This document shows, one piece after another, positions 1-8,489 of a DNA stretch of 64,000 nucleotides. The DNA is taken from positions 1 through 64,000 of the forward strand of contig NZ_QJRF01000045.1 in NCBI RefSeq assembly GCF_013393345.1, read 5' to 3'. The stretch is from Pseudomonas taiwanensis (GTDB lineage Bacteria; Pseudomonadota; Gammaproteobacteria; Pseudomonadales; Pseudomonadaceae). Below the pieces are notes generated by a model that did not search any database, was not told the DNA's origin, and worked only from the letters and a program-made list of their open reading frames with translations. How positions within the stretch are numbered: the first letter of the stretch is position 1; each line of letters opens with the position of its first letter. The position numbers and the translations under genes were made by a program.

Positions 1-91
1 AACCATTACCCAGGATCACTTCTTCATCGAAATCACATCAGTAACATGGGCCCCACAGACAAACACCACCCCCAAAACCCAGGTGCCCAAA

Positions 92-400
92 ATGAAAAAG
101 CAAATCCTCGCCAGCCTGTTCTTCGCCAGCCTGTCCGCCTCTGCTTTCGCCCTTTCGGTTGCCGAGGGTGGCGCTGATCGCACCAACGTCCACCGCGTCG
201 CTGAGAGTGGTGCCGAGCGTTCGCAATCCCTGCGGGTTGCTGAAAGTGGTTCCGAGCGTTCCGAGTCCCTGCGGGTTGCCGAAGGTGGCTCCGACCGCAC
301 CAAGGCTTTCGACGTCGCTGAAAACGGTTCCGACCGCTCCCAGGCCCTGCGTGTAGCCGAAGGTGGTGCCGACCGCACTGGCGCCAACCGCATCAGCTGA
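92..400 (+). CDS. Secreted 13-residue-repeat protein, copy A
   Basis: The 102-residue product has a signal peptide (MKKQ, then a hydrophobic stretch to about residue 20), followed by six tandem 13-residue units of the form VAExGxDR(T/S)xxx(R/D) and a final IS. The ATG at 92 is preferred over the in-frame GTG at 83 because the lysine-rich start of the signal peptide lies there and AGG sits just upstream. I know no firm function. Similar small repeat proteins in pseudomonads are, from memory, sometimes labelled 'phage infection protein', which I would not rely on. A longer paralogue with nine units lies at 15920 with near-identical flanks. The product is probably exported to the periplasm or outside. 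A hairpin terminator follows. Confidence 0.8.
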   Translation: MKKQILASLFFASLSASAFALSVAEGGADRTNVHRVAESGAERSQSLRVAESGSERSESLRVAEGGSDRTKAFDVAENGSDRSQALRVAEGGADRTGANRIS

Positions 401-455
401 TCCTGGAGCAGTTCAGAGGCAGGCAATCACGATGTATGCAAACCCTCGAAAGGCA

Positions 456-487
456 GAAGGCGCCACCTGTGGCGCCTTCAGTCTTTT
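456..487 (+). terminator. Rho-independent terminator after copy A
   Basis: A GAAGGCGCCA / TGGCGCCTTC stem with a 4-base loop is followed by CAGTCTTTTT. It lies about 55 bases after the repeat-protein stop. The matching hairpin after copy B at 16416 supports it. Confidence 0.75.
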
Positions 488-587
488 TGGGGCTGAGGTT
501 GTGCGATCTGGCACTTCGTAGGATGGGTGGAGCCTGCGATACCCATCGGCTGTGTCTGCACGAAGTGTTGCAAGTAGCCGCATTGCC

Positions 588-741
588 TGTAGGAGCTGGC
601 TTGCCAGCGAATGGCTCCTTTTCGCTAGCAAGCTAGCTCCTACAAGGCGCCTGGGCCGACTGTCGAACTATCAACTGCACTGCCTGTAGGAGCTGGCTTG
701 CCAGCGAATGGCTCCTTTTCGCTAGCAAGCTAGCTCCTACA
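588..741. repeat. Two tandem REP-like inverted pairs
   Basis: Each copy (588-644 and 685-741) has TGTAGGAGCTGGCTTGCCAG at the left and an inverted CTAGCAAGCTAGCTCCTACA at the right, around a short GGCTCCTTT loop. The two copies are nearly identical. They fill most of the 371-base gap between copy A and the LysR gene; no gene is seen in that gap. Confidence 0.85.
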
Positions 742-771
742 AGTTGCCTGAAATAGCCGATGGTTTCCGGA

Positions 772-1701
772 TCACGGCTGTACCCACCCACGCTCCAGTA
801 GTGGCCGATCCCAGGCCGGCTCGTCGCTGATGCTCTCCACCAGGAAGTCGATCAGGGTGCGCACCTTCAGCGCCCGACGCTGGGTCGCGGGGTAAACGGC
901 GGAAAAATTGAAGGACGTCAGCGAATAGTCGGTGAGCACCGGCACCAGACGTCCGGCCAGCAGGTCCGCGCTGGCCACCAGGGTCGGCAGGCACACCACA
1001 CAAGTGCCGGTCACGGCGTAGTCCCGCAGCAGGTGAACCGAGTTGGAACGCACCTGGCCGGTGAGATTGAGCTCCACCTGCTCATCGCCGTTGAACACCC
1101 ACTTGTTGCGTGACGGGTAGCCCTCGTACAGCGCCACCTTGTGCGCCTGCAAATCCGCCGGCACGCTGGGCGCGCCATGCTTTTCCAGATATTCCGGAGA
1201 GGCGCAGAACAGCCGGCGCACCGAGAACAGCTTGCGCTCGATCAGCGACTCGGCCAGTGGCGGGAACATCTGGAAGGCCACATCGAAGCCTTCCTCGATA
1301 GGGTCCACCACCCGGTCGTTGACGATCACGTCCACCTCGATATCCGGATACAGGTCCGTGAACTCCGCCAGCAGGCCACCGAAGTGACCAAGAGCGAAGC
1401 CCGGCAGCATCTGGATGCGCAGCTTGCCAGTGGGTTTGGCGCGCAGGTCGCGCATCTGCTCGGTGAGGCTGTTGAAGCTCGCCACCATGTCGGCGCATTC
1501 CTTGTAGTAGGTCTCCCCGACTTCCGAGAGCCGCACATGGCGCGTGCTGCGGTGAAACAGCGGCGCGCTGATGAACTCTTCCAGTTGCTGGATGCGGTGA
1601 CTGATGACCGAGCGCGTCACCCCCAGTTGCTGGGCGGCCTTGGCGAAGTTGCCGGTTTCCGCGACGCGGACGAAGGCTTCGATGCTGAGCAGGCGATCCA
1701 T
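772..1701 (-). CDS. LysR-family transcriptional regulator
   Basis: The 309-residue product has an N-terminal winged helix-turn-helix (about residues 1-60, with FAKAAQQLGVTRSVISHRIQQLE) and a LysR effector domain. The start at MDRLLS is chosen because the helix-turn-helix begins at the usual distance; upstream in-frame codons lie in repeat sequence. It follows the Liv-type permease genes in the same direction but is separated by a repeat element, so it may be transcribed on its own. It may control the transporter or the hydroquinone operon; which one cannot be read from the sequence. Confidence 0.85.
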   Translation of the reverse strand: MDRLLSIEAFVRVAETGNFAKAAQQLGVTRSVISHRIQQLEEFISAPLFHRSTRHVRLSEVGETYYKECADMVASFNSLTEQMRDLRAKPTGKLRIQMLPGFALGHFGGLLAEFTDLYPDIEVDVIVNDRVVDPIEEGFDVAFQMFPPLAESLIERKLFSVRRLFCASPEYLEKHGAPSVPADLQAHKVALYEGYPSRNKWVFNGDEQVELNLTGQVRSNSVHLLRDYAVTGTCVVCLPTLVASADLLAGRLVPVLTDYSLTSFNFSAVYPATQRRALKVRTLIDFLVESISDEPAWDRPLLERGWVQP

Positions 1702-1741
1702 GTTCGATTCCGATCTGGCAATGAGTTGCAGGATAGAAACA

Positions 1742-1830
1742 TGTGGGGGCGAATTCATTCGCTAAGGGGCGCGAAGCGACCCCAGAACGGCAGTCCTTCG
1801 GCCTGCATTGCGAATGAATTCGCCCCCACA
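1742..1830. repeat. REP-like inverted repeat (GAATTCATTCGC family)
   Basis: TGTGGGGGCGAATTCATTCG at the left and its inverse CGAATGAATTCGCCCCCACA at the right enclose about 50 bases. It is one of at least seven copies of this element in the window. Confidence 0.85.
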
Positions 1831-1853
1831 GGAAGAGCAATTCGCCCCTGACG

Positions 1854-2870
1854 TTAGCCTCCAATCAACCGCCGCTGCATCGGGAACAGCTGCCAGCCGA
1901 AGCGCTCGCTCACCACACCCCAGACGCCCTGGGGCGCCTTGAGCATCATCAGCACCGCTACGCCACCGAGGATGATCATGTACAGCGCGCCGAACTCCGC
2001 GAAGCAGCTGCGCAGGATGAAATAGATCAGCGTGCCGATCAGGGGCCCTTCCAAAGTGCCGATGCCGCCGATGATGACGATGAAGATCACCGCTGCGGTC
2101 CAGTCCTGCACGCTGAAGGCGGCGTCCGGCGAGATGCGCAGCTTCTGCAGGAAGATCAGCGCGCCCACCACCCCGGTGCAGCCGGCAGCCAGCACGTAGA
2201 CCATCAGCTTGGTGCGAAACACGTTGATGCCCAGGCTTCCCGAGGCCGGCTCGGAATCGCGGATCGCGGTCAGCGCCAGGCCCTGGCGGGAGCGCAGCAG
2301 CAGGTAGACCACCAGCACCGCGCCGACGGCAATGGCCAGGGCGCTGAAGTACAGCAACATCTCGCGACCATCGCGGCTGCTACCGATCTGCCGCACGATG
2401 GACGCCGGCAGGCTCTGCCCGGAGCCACCGCCAAGGCTGCCGACCTGGGCCAGGCCCAGGCGGAACACTTCGGCCACTACCCAGGTGCCGATGGCGAAGT
2501 AGGCGCCGCGCAGGCGGAACAGAACCAGCGCGGTGGGCACTGCCAGCAGCGCCACAACCAGCCCGGAGAGGAACACCGCTGCCAGCGGCGGCACGCCCAG
2601 TTGTGAAGCCAGTACGAAGAGCAGGTAGCCGCCGAGGCCGACGAAGGCCTGCTGGCCCACGGAAACCATCCCGGCATAGCCCGCCAGCAGGTTCCACATC
2701 TGCGCCAGGGCCAGGTAATAGGAAAACTCCACCACCAGGCGCAGCACCGCACGATCCGCCCAGAACGGCAGGGACGCCAGGACCAGCACCAGCACGCCCA
2801 GCAGCGCCAGACCGACCTGGCTGCTGCGGGTAGCCCGCTGGACGAGGTAGGCATTGTTCATCGCATTCAT
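1854..2870 (-). CDS. ABC transporter inner-membrane permease, LivM type
   Basis: The 338-residue protein has about ten hydrophobic segments and the LivM-type permease signature (QNWTAAV-like cytoplasmic loop, GGIGTLEGPLIG). It forms one of the two transmembrane halves of an importer of the branched-chain amino-acid (HAAT) family. Its start overlaps the stop of the LivH-type gene by one base, so the two are translationally coupled. In this family the ligand can be an aromatic acid or another small organic acid as well as an amino acid. The link to a hydroquinone operon makes an aromatic substrate attractive, but this is inference. Confidence 0.93.
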   Translation of the reverse strand: MNAMNNAYLVQRATRSSQVGLALLGVLVLVLASLPFWADRAVLRLVVEFSYYLALAQMWNLLAGYAGMVSVGQQAFVGLGGYLLFVLASQLGVPPLAAVFLSGLVVALLAVPTALVLFRLRGAYFAIGTWVVAEVFRLGLAQVGSLGGGSGQSLPASIVRQIGSSRDGREMLLYFSALAIAVGAVLVVYLLLRSRQGLALTAIRDSEPASGSLGINVFRTKLMVYVLAAGCTGVVGALIFLQKLRISPDAAFSVQDWTAAVIFIVIIGGIGTLEGPLIGTLIYFILRSCFAEFGALYMIILGGVAVLMMLKAPQGVWGVVSERFGWQLFPMQRRLIGG

Positions 2871-3739
2871 CAGTCGACACTCCGGGGGAACAGGCCGCGC
2901 GGGCGGAAAACCAGGATCAGCAGGAACACCAGGTGACCGGCGAGGATCTGCCAGCCCGGATCGATGCGCGCACCGACCGCCTGGGCGACGCCGAGGATCA
3001 CGCCGCCCGCCAGGGTGCCCCAGAGGCTGCCGAGGCCACCGATGATCACCGCCTCGAAGCCGTAGAGCAGGCGCGCCGGGCCGACGCTGGGGTCGAAGCT
3101 GGTGCGCACCGCGAGGAACACGCCGGCAATGGACACCACCGCCATCGCCAGGGCCATGGCCAGGCCGAAGATGTGGCGGTTATCGATGCCCATCAGCTGC
3201 GCGGTGTGCTGGTCATCCGACGTGGCGCGGAAAGCGCGCCCCAGGCGGGTCTTGTAGAACAGCAGCTGCAATCCACCGATCACCAGCAGCGCGCAACCGA
3301 ACACCATCAACGGCATGACACCCAGGTTGAGCCCACCGACGGCGACGCTAGCCACTTCCAGCTCGCCCTGGGACAGCTTGCGGCTATCGGCGCTGAAGAA
3401 TTCCAGCAGGACGTTCTGCAGGATGATCGACATCCCGAAGGTCACCAGCAGCGGCGGCAGGATGTCATTGCCGAGGGTGCGGTTGAGCAGTTGGCGCTGC
3501 AGTCCGTAGCCGATCACGAACATCAGCGGCACTACCAGCACCAGGCTGGCCAACGGCGAAAGGCCGAGGGTTTCCACCACCACCAGGGCCAGGTAGGAGG
3601 CCAGGACGATGAAGTCGCCATGGGCAATATTGACCAGGCGCATGATGCCGAACATCAGCGACAGGCCGACCGCGAACAGGGCGTAGAGCCCACCGAGAAG
3701 TACACCCTGCGCCAGGGTATCTAGCCATTCCATCGTCAT
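2870..3739 (-). CDS. ABC transporter inner-membrane permease, LivH type
   Basis: The 289-residue membrane protein starts MTMEWLDTLAQG and carries LivH features: GLYALFAVGLSLMFGIMRLVN near the N-terminus and a C-terminal GGLGSLWGTLAGGVILG. It pairs with the LivM-type protein to form the channel. The start at 3739 overlaps the LivF-type stop in an ATGA arrangement, which decides the start over the longer upstream reading frame. It is part of the livG-F-H-M-like order. Confidence 0.93.
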   Translation of the reverse strand: MTMEWLDTLAQGVLLGGLYALFAVGLSLMFGIMRLVNIAHGDFIVLASYLALVVVETLGLSPLASLVLVVPLMFVIGYGLQRQLLNRTLGNDILPPLLVTFGMSIILQNVLLEFFSADSRKLSQGELEVASVAVGGLNLGVMPLMVFGCALLVIGGLQLLFYKTRLGRAFRATSDDQHTAQLMGIDNRHIFGLAMALAMAVVSIAGVFLAVRTSFDPSVGPARLLYGFEAVIIGGLGSLWGTLAGGVILGVAQAVGARIDPGWQILAGHLVFLLILVFRPRGLFPRSVD

Positions 3740-4437
3740 GCCTCCGCCAGGCCGAAATAGGCCGCCTTGATCTGCTCCTTGCTCGCCTCGCCCGGCTTGC
3801 CGGAGAGCGAGACCCGGCCTTCCTGGAAGCAATAGAAGCGGTCCGCCACGGCCAGGGCCTGGTTGATGTCCTGCTCCACCAGTATTACCGCAGTGCCATC
3901 GGCCTTGATCGAGGGCACTGCGGCGTAGATGTCCTTGATGGTGGTGGGCGCCAGCCCCAGGCTGATTTCGTCACAGAGCAGCAGGCTCGGGCTCGACATC
4001 AGCGCGCGACCGATGGCGACCATCTGCTGCTGGCCGCCGGACAGCGCGGTGCCGGGGCGCTTGCGCAGGTCGGCCAGCACCGGGAACAGGCTGTAGATGC
4101 GTTCCAGGTCCCAGGCGCCCTGGCGTTTGCTGTAGGCGCCGATGAGCAGGTTTTCCTCGACGCTCAGCGATGGGAACAGCTTGCGGCCTTCCGGCACCAG
4201 GGCGATGCCGCGTTCAAGTACCCGGTTGGCCGGCAGGTTGCCGATGTACTCGCCCTTGAAACGAATGGCACCGGGGTCATTGCGGATCAACCCGGCCAGC
4301 GAACGCAGGAAGGTGGATTTGCCGGCGCCATTGGAGCCGATGATGGCCAGGGTTTCCCCTTCGGCCAGGTCCAGGTCGATGCCGAACAGGGCCTGGAAGT
4401 CGCCGTAGCCGGCGCGCAATTTGCGGATCGTCAGCAT
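3736..4437 (-). CDS. ABC transporter ATPase, LivF type
   Basis: The 233-residue nucleotide-binding subunit has Walker A GSNGAGKST near residue 35, the ABC signature LSGGQQQMVAIGRAL and Walker B LLLCDEISLGLAP. The 'EISLGLAP' form is typical of LivF rather than LivG. It starts four bases after the LivG-type stop and overlaps the permease start. It powers import together with the LivG-type ATPase. Confidence 0.93.
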   Translation of the reverse strand: MLTIRKLRAGYGDFQALFGIDLDLAEGETLAIIGSNGAGKSTFLRSLAGLIRNDPGAIRFKGEYIGNLPANRVLERGIALVPEGRKLFPSLSVEENLLIGAYSKRQGAWDLERIYSLFPVLADLRKRPGTALSGGQQQMVAIGRALMSSPSLLLCDEISLGLAPTTIKDIYAAVPSIKADGTAVILVEQDINQALAVADRFYCFQEGRVSLSGKPGEASKEQIKAAYFGLAEA

Positions 4438-4441
4438 GCCT

Positions 4442-5164
4442 TCAGCTCCCGATGCCCATGTAGATTTCCTGCACCTTCGGATTGGCCATGACCGCGTTGG
4501 GCTCGCCTTCGTCCAGCTTGCGGCCGAAGTTGATCACCGCCAGGCGGCCAACCACCGCCAGCAGCGCATGGACGATGTGCTCGATCCAGATGATCGCGGT
4601 GCCAGAACGGTGGATGCCCTGGATGGTACCTACCAGCTCCAGGCATTCCGGTTCGGTGAGGCCGCCGGCGATCTCGTCGAGCAACAGCAGTTGCGGTCGG
4701 GTGGCCAGGGCGCGGGCCATTTCCAGGCGCTTGCGTTCCAGCAGCGTGAGGGAACCGGCCAGGGCGTTGGCCTTCTTCATCAGCCCGGTCAATTCGAGGA
4801 TGTGAGCGCACCAGGCATGGCCGTCCTTCTCCTTCTGGCCGGCGCCGAACGTGGCGCCCACCAGCAGGTTCTCGAACACGGTCATCTTCACGAACGGATG
4901 GGGAATCTGATGGGAGCGGCCGATGCCACGCTGGCAGCGCTTGAACACCGGCTCGCGGGTGACGTCTTCACCCTGGAAGTGAATGCGCCCGCTATCAGCG
5001 GCCACGCCGCCGGCGATGAGGTTGAACAGCGTGCTCTTGCCGGCGCCGTTGGGCCCGATGATGCCCAGCGCCTCACCCGGCGCCAGTGCCAGACTGAGAT
5101 CGTCGGTCACCTTCACCGAGCCGTAGCTCTTGTGCACCTGCTCCAGTACGAGGAGTTGTTGCAT
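4442..5164 (-). CDS. ABC transporter ATPase, LivG type
   Basis: The 240-residue ATPase has Walker A GPNGAGKSTLFNL, signature LTLLERKRLEMARALA and Walker B LLLLDEIAGGLTEPE. The ATG at 5164 (MQQLLVLEQVHKSYG) matches the usual family start and has AGG upstream; an in-frame ATG at 5188 would add eight residues. The SLTLLERKRLEM signature in place of LSGGQ-R is a normal LivG trait. It is the first ATPase after the binding-protein gene, across a gap of about 137 bases holding a short repeat. Confidence 0.92.
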   Translation of the reverse strand: MQQLLVLEQVHKSYGSVKVTDDLSLALAPGEALGIIGPNGAGKSTLFNLIAGGVAADSGRIHFQGEDVTREPVFKRCQRGIGRSHQIPHPFVKMTVFENLLVGATFGAGQKEKDGHAWCAHILELTGLMKKANALAGSLTLLERKRLEMARALATRPQLLLLDEIAGGLTEPECLELVGTIQGIHRSGTAIIWIEHIVHALLAVVGRLAVINFGRKLDEGEPNAVMANPKVQEIYMGIGS

Positions 5165-5246
5165 GTCGTGATACCTGTTTGCGGCCATGCTGGCCGGAAT
5201 TCCCAGACTGCATCCGGGCTACGAACTGACATACCGCACGGACAAG

Positions 5247-5281
5247 CTCCCTCTCCCTCTGGGAGAGGGTTGGGGTGAGGG
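5247..5281. repeat. Short CTC-rich intergenic repeat
   Basis: CCCTCTCCCTCTGGGAGAGGG forms a hairpin between the binding-protein and LivG-type genes. Related CTCTCCC...GGGAGAGG hairpins occur at 11266, 13908, 26463, 37715, 45030 and 45190. Here it could attenuate readthrough inside the operon. Confidence 0.6.
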
Positions 5282-5301
5282 AAGCCCGCCAGAACTCGGA
5301 C

Positions 5302-6609
5302 TCAACCGTAAGTAATCGCCTGCATCTCCCCACCCAGGGGAATCTGCGGCGCGGTCTGGTTGCTGGTGATCACCAGGTCGTAGGTGAAGGGCCCGCCGAG
5401 GCGCCACTGGCCGGACACCAGCGGAGTCTTGGCGACGTTCTTCACCGGGCCGTTCTTCCAGCTCACCGGGCCGACCACCGTGTTCAGCTCGGTCTTCAGC
5501 AAGGCATCGCGAGTGGCCTCGGGATTACCCACTTCCTCGGTGCGCTGGAGGATGTCCACCGCCAGCTCGAACAGCGCATGGACGAAGCCCAGCGGCTGGG
5601 TCCACTGCTTGCCGGTGGCCTTGGTGTAACGCTCGGCGAGCTGCCCGGCAGTGAGGCCGTTGAGGGACGAGCTGAAGGGATGGCTCGGGCTCCACCAGAT
5701 TTCCGTGGAGAGGTTGTGCCCGGCCTTGCCAAGGGCCTCTACCGCCGACGGGAACAACAGCGCCTTGCCTACCGACATCGCCTTGGGCTGGAAGCCTTGC
5801 TGGCGCGCCTGGGTCCAGAAGGTGGTGAGGTCCGGCGGAATGACCACACCGGTGACGATCTCCGCCTCGGCTTTCTTGAAGGCGGAAATCTGCGCGGAGA
5901 AATCGTCGGTCAGGCTCTGGAAGCGCCCCGGGTCCACCAGCTGGAAGCCCTTCTGCGCGAGCACAGGCGGGAAGCCCAGCTTGCTGTCGCCCCAGGCATT
6001 GCCGTCGCCATCGTTGGGGAACAGTCCGCCAATCACCTTGTTGCCGCCCATACCGCCCCACATGGCGGTGTAGGTGGCGATGACGTCTTCCAGGCCCCAG
6101 AAGAAGTGATAGGTCCACTGGAAGCCTTCGTCCGGCTTGCCGCCACGGGTGAAGAACCAGGGTTGCCACGGCGCCACCGTGGAGATGCAGGGGACTTCGT
6201 TGATCTCGCACTGGTCCGACACCGGATTGGTGGTTTCCGGTGTGGACGACACCAGCATCAGGTCGATGCCGTCTTCGAGGATCAGCTCGTTGGCCACCTC
6301 GGCGGCGCGGTTGGGGTTGGACTGGCTGTCTTTGACGATCACTTCCAGGCGGCAGCGCTGGCCGCCAACGGTGATGCTGTTCTTCAGCACCGAGGCGAGG
6401 CTTTCGATGATGTAGCCATCCGCCGCGGCGAAAGGCGCCAGCGGTCCGGTCTGCGGGCTGACATAGCCGATGCGGATGACCTTCTCTGCCGCCAGCAGCG
6501 GTCCTGAAGAAAAGCCTGCGAGCAGCGAGCCGCCAGCCACGACGCCGCTGGCCCGCAGGAAATCACGCCGGGAAAGCCCGGCACCGAGGAGTTTCTTGTT
6601 GTTGTCCAT
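5302..6609 (-). CDS. Tat-exported ABC substrate-binding protein (LivJ-like)
   Basis: The 435-residue product begins with a twin-arginine signal (LSRRDFLRASG, residues 12-22) and a hydrophobic core ending in LLAAEK. The mature part starts IRIGYVSPQTGPLAPFA, a periplasmic ligand-binding (Peripla_BP_6) pattern. The start at 6609 places the twin arginines properly; the longer upstream frame runs through the barrel gene. It presents the ligand to the Liv-type permeases. Codons 3-6 contain AACAACAA/AACAAGAA on the coding strand, a Hfq/Crc-type CA motif. The ligand is unknown. Confidence 0.9.
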   Translation of the reverse strand: MDNNKKLLGAGLSRRDFLRASGVVAGGSLLAGFSSGPLLAAEKVIRIGYVSPQTGPLAPFAAADGYIIESLASVLKNSITVGGQRCRLEVIVKDSQSNPNRAAEVANELILEDGIDLMLVSSTPETTNPVSDQCEINEVPCISTVAPWQPWFFTRGGKPDEGFQWTYHFFWGLEDVIATYTAMWGGMGGNKVIGGLFPNDGDGNAWGDSKLGFPPVLAQKGFQLVDPGRFQSLTDDFSAQISAFKKAEAEIVTGVVIPPDLTTFWTQARQQGFQPKAMSVGKALLFPSAVEALGKAGHNLSTEIWWSPSHPFSSSLNGLTAGQLAERYTKATGKQWTQPLGFVHALFELAVDILQRTEEVGNPEATRDALLKTELNTVVGPVSWKNGPVKNVAKTPLVSGQWRLGGPFTYDLVITSNQTAPQIPLGGEMQAITYG

Positions 6610-6689
6610 GACGGATACCTCGACTGGAGAATGAGACCCGGCGCGGGCGCGCAAAGGGCCCGGCTGGGAAGGCAGTAGGTGCGGATGGA

Positions 6690-8039
6690 TCAGAAGAAGA
6701 CGGTGATGTCGAAGGAGCCGATCAACTGGCTGTCTTCCTGGCCGCCACCGAATGCGTCGCGACCGTTGCCGCTGTGGATGTCGTAGCGCAGCTCGGGGCG
6801 CAGGCGAACGTTCGGCACGGGCGTCCAGGCCAGGTTGGTGGTGAAGCCGTAGAAACTGCCCCAGCTCGGGTCGGGAATGCCGGTCTGCGGGTCGATGTTG
6901 GCCATCACCACATGCACCGGCGCGTCGGTGTAGAACCACTCGGCGCGGCTGTTCCACATCAGGTTGTCGTCCAGGCGGTGGTACCAGTTGACGTCGGTGC
7001 CGTACCAATGGGCGTTGCTCTTGTCGGCGAAACCGGCGAAAGCGGCGTCCTCCTGCTGGCCGTAGTTGAACTCCACCGCGACCCGATTGCGCTCATCGAG
7101 CACGTGGGACACGGTCAGGTACGACGCATAGCGGGTCAGGTCCTGGTCATCGGTCCCGGCCGGAATCGGCGAGCCGCAGGCACACTCGGCGAAGCTATCG
7201 CCCGCGCCATTGCCGTAGATGTTTTCCCAATCCACCCAGGTGCGGAAGTCCGCCGAACGCCAGCGCAGGTTGGCGATCACGTCCGGGTCGCCATTGGGGT
7301 CCTGCATGTTGTTCCAGCCTTGCACCACGCCGAGCTCAAAGCCAAGCATGCTGCCACCCTCCTCCTGCGGCAGCTTGAAGGAGTACAGCGCGCCGGTGTG
7401 CTTGGCCGGGCCGTGCATGAAGGAATAGGTGTGGCTGTAGAAGTCCGTGGGCGCCGGACTGGGCAGGGCGAAGCCGATCTCGTTTTCCAGCGGGGTGTGG
7501 AACACGCCGAGCATCAGGTTGGAGCCGCCAAGTACCGGGATGTAGAAATCCAGATAGGCCTGGGCGATGTTGAAGTTCTCGTCGTTGGCATCCGCGCTGC
7601 GGTTGACGCCCAGGTCTTCGTCGAAGCCGTAGGTCTTGAAGAAGCGCGCGTCCTTGCCATAGAGAGCGGTGACGTTGAAGCCCCAGTCGGCTTCCTGTGG
7701 CATCGGGCCGGGGAACGGACCGACGCGACCGATCACATTGCCCTTGGGTGTTTTTTCGATGGCCAGGGCGAACTGGTTGAGGTTGAAGCCTTCGTCATTG
7801 TTGAAGAAGGCCTGCTTGCTTACGTCATCGCTGCCGTTGTCGTTGTAGATCCAGCCAGCCTGTGCCCAGCCGTGGACCTTGATGCCGTAATCCTTTTCCA
7901 GGCCGTCGCCGAAAGCGCTGCGGAACAGCGAACCGGACGGCCCCGGCTCGGCAGCCTGGGTGAAGGCGGGGAACAGCGCAGCGGCCGCCAGGACCGGTGC
8001 GCACAGCGAGGACGCGATAAGGGGCTTGCGAGAGATCAT
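6690..8039 (-). CDS. Outer-membrane beta-barrel porin (BBP2/OmpL-like)
   Basis: The 449-residue protein has a signal peptide (to about residue 29, TQAAEPG) and a mature region of alternating aromatic/polar strands ending in a terminal Phe (DITVFF), the usual outer-membrane assembly signal. Motifs such as KVHGWAQAGWIYN and YLDFYIPVLGGSNLMLGVFHTP fit the putative beta-barrel porin-2 family. It lies 80 bases upstream of the binding protein in the same direction, so it probably heads the transporter operon and passes the same substrate through the outer membrane. An AACAACAA-type motif overlaps its ribosome-binding site. Confidence 0.8.
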   Translation of the reverse strand: MISRKPLIASSLCAPVLAAAALFPAFTQAAEPGPSGSLFRSAFGDGLEKDYGIKVHGWAQAGWIYNDNGSDDVSKQAFFNNDEGFNLNQFALAIEKTPKGNVIGRVGPFPGPMPQEADWGFNVTALYGKDARFFKTYGFDEDLGVNRSADANDENFNIAQAYLDFYIPVLGGSNLMLGVFHTPLENEIGFALPSPAPTDFYSHTYSFMHGPAKHTGALYSFKLPQEEGGSMLGFELGVVQGWNNMQDPNGDPDVIANLRWRSADFRTWVDWENIYGNGAGDSFAECACGSPIPAGTDDQDLTRYASYLTVSHVLDERNRVAVEFNYGQQEDAAFAGFADKSNAHWYGTDVNWYHRLDDNLMWNSRAEWFYTDAPVHVVMANIDPQTGIPDPSWGSFYGFTTNLAWTPVPNVRLRPELRYDIHSGNGRDAFGGGQEDSQLIGSFDITVFF

Positions 8040-8049
8040 GGCAGCTACC

Positions 8050-8060
8050 TTGTTGTTATT
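8050..8060 (-). promoter_or_regulatory. CA motif (Hfq/Crc-type) at the porin ribosome-binding site
   Basis: On the coding strand AATAACAACAAGG precedes the porin ATG by about ten bases and runs into the AAGG ribosome-binding site. It contains two overlapping AANAANAA matches, the known target of Hfq/Crc catabolite repression in Pseudomonas. Confidence 0.5.
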
Positions 8061-8143
8061 AGTCAGCCTGAGACCGAGGTGTGCACCGCTGGCAGTGCGG
8101 GTCTGGTTGCTCGGTTGGGTCGCAAGCTACAAGCGGCCCTCCC

Positions 8144-8191
8144 CGCCAACAATTCCGGTTTCGGCGATATGAGTGTTCGTGCTTCGCGAAC
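8144..8191 (-). promoter_or_regulatory. Putative porin-operon operator shared with hapC
   Basis: Two blocks, CGCCAACAATTCC (8144-8156) and GTT-N11-AAC (8175-8191), are repeated with exactly the same 31-base offset upstream of hapC. GTT-N11-AAC matches, as I recall it, the site of the LysR regulator PnpR of para-nitrophenol degraders. The site lies about 140 bases upstream of the porin start. Confidence 0.65.
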
Positions 8192-8290
8192 AATGCTGCG
8201 CAGCCGGTGCTAGAGCGGCCGGAGCGGGAACGAAGGGATGCGGCATGGGCGGTTATCGGACGGAATCACAATCGGAGTCGCGTCAAGGCA

Positions 8291-8489
8291 CGGACCGTAG
8301 GTTGTGGTTGAGCGATGCGAAGCCCAACATCCCCCGCCCTCGTTGGGCCGCGCTGCGCTTGGCCCGACCTACGAGTGGGTGGCTTGGGATCGCGTCAGGC
8401 GCGGACCGTAGGTTGTGGCTGAGCGATGCGAAGCCCAACATCCACGCCTCCGCGTTGGGCCGCGCTGCGCTTGGCCCAACCTACAAGTG
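8291..8489. repeat. Two direct copies of an 88-base intergenic repeat
   Basis: Copies at 8291-8379 and 8402-8489 begin GGACCGTAGGTTGTGG and end GGCC(C/A)(G/A)ACCTAC(G/A)A; internally GCCCAACAT pairs with GTTGGGC. The second copy overlaps the last codons and stop of the following LysR gene. With the operator region they fill the 441-base gap 8040-8480. Confidence 0.8.

Noticed and set aside
588-741. Tandem near-identical units resembling a small CRISPR array
   Set aside because: Units are inverted-repeat REP elements without unique spacers; no cas genes nearby. The same applies to the clusters at 8291, 9466 and 45024.
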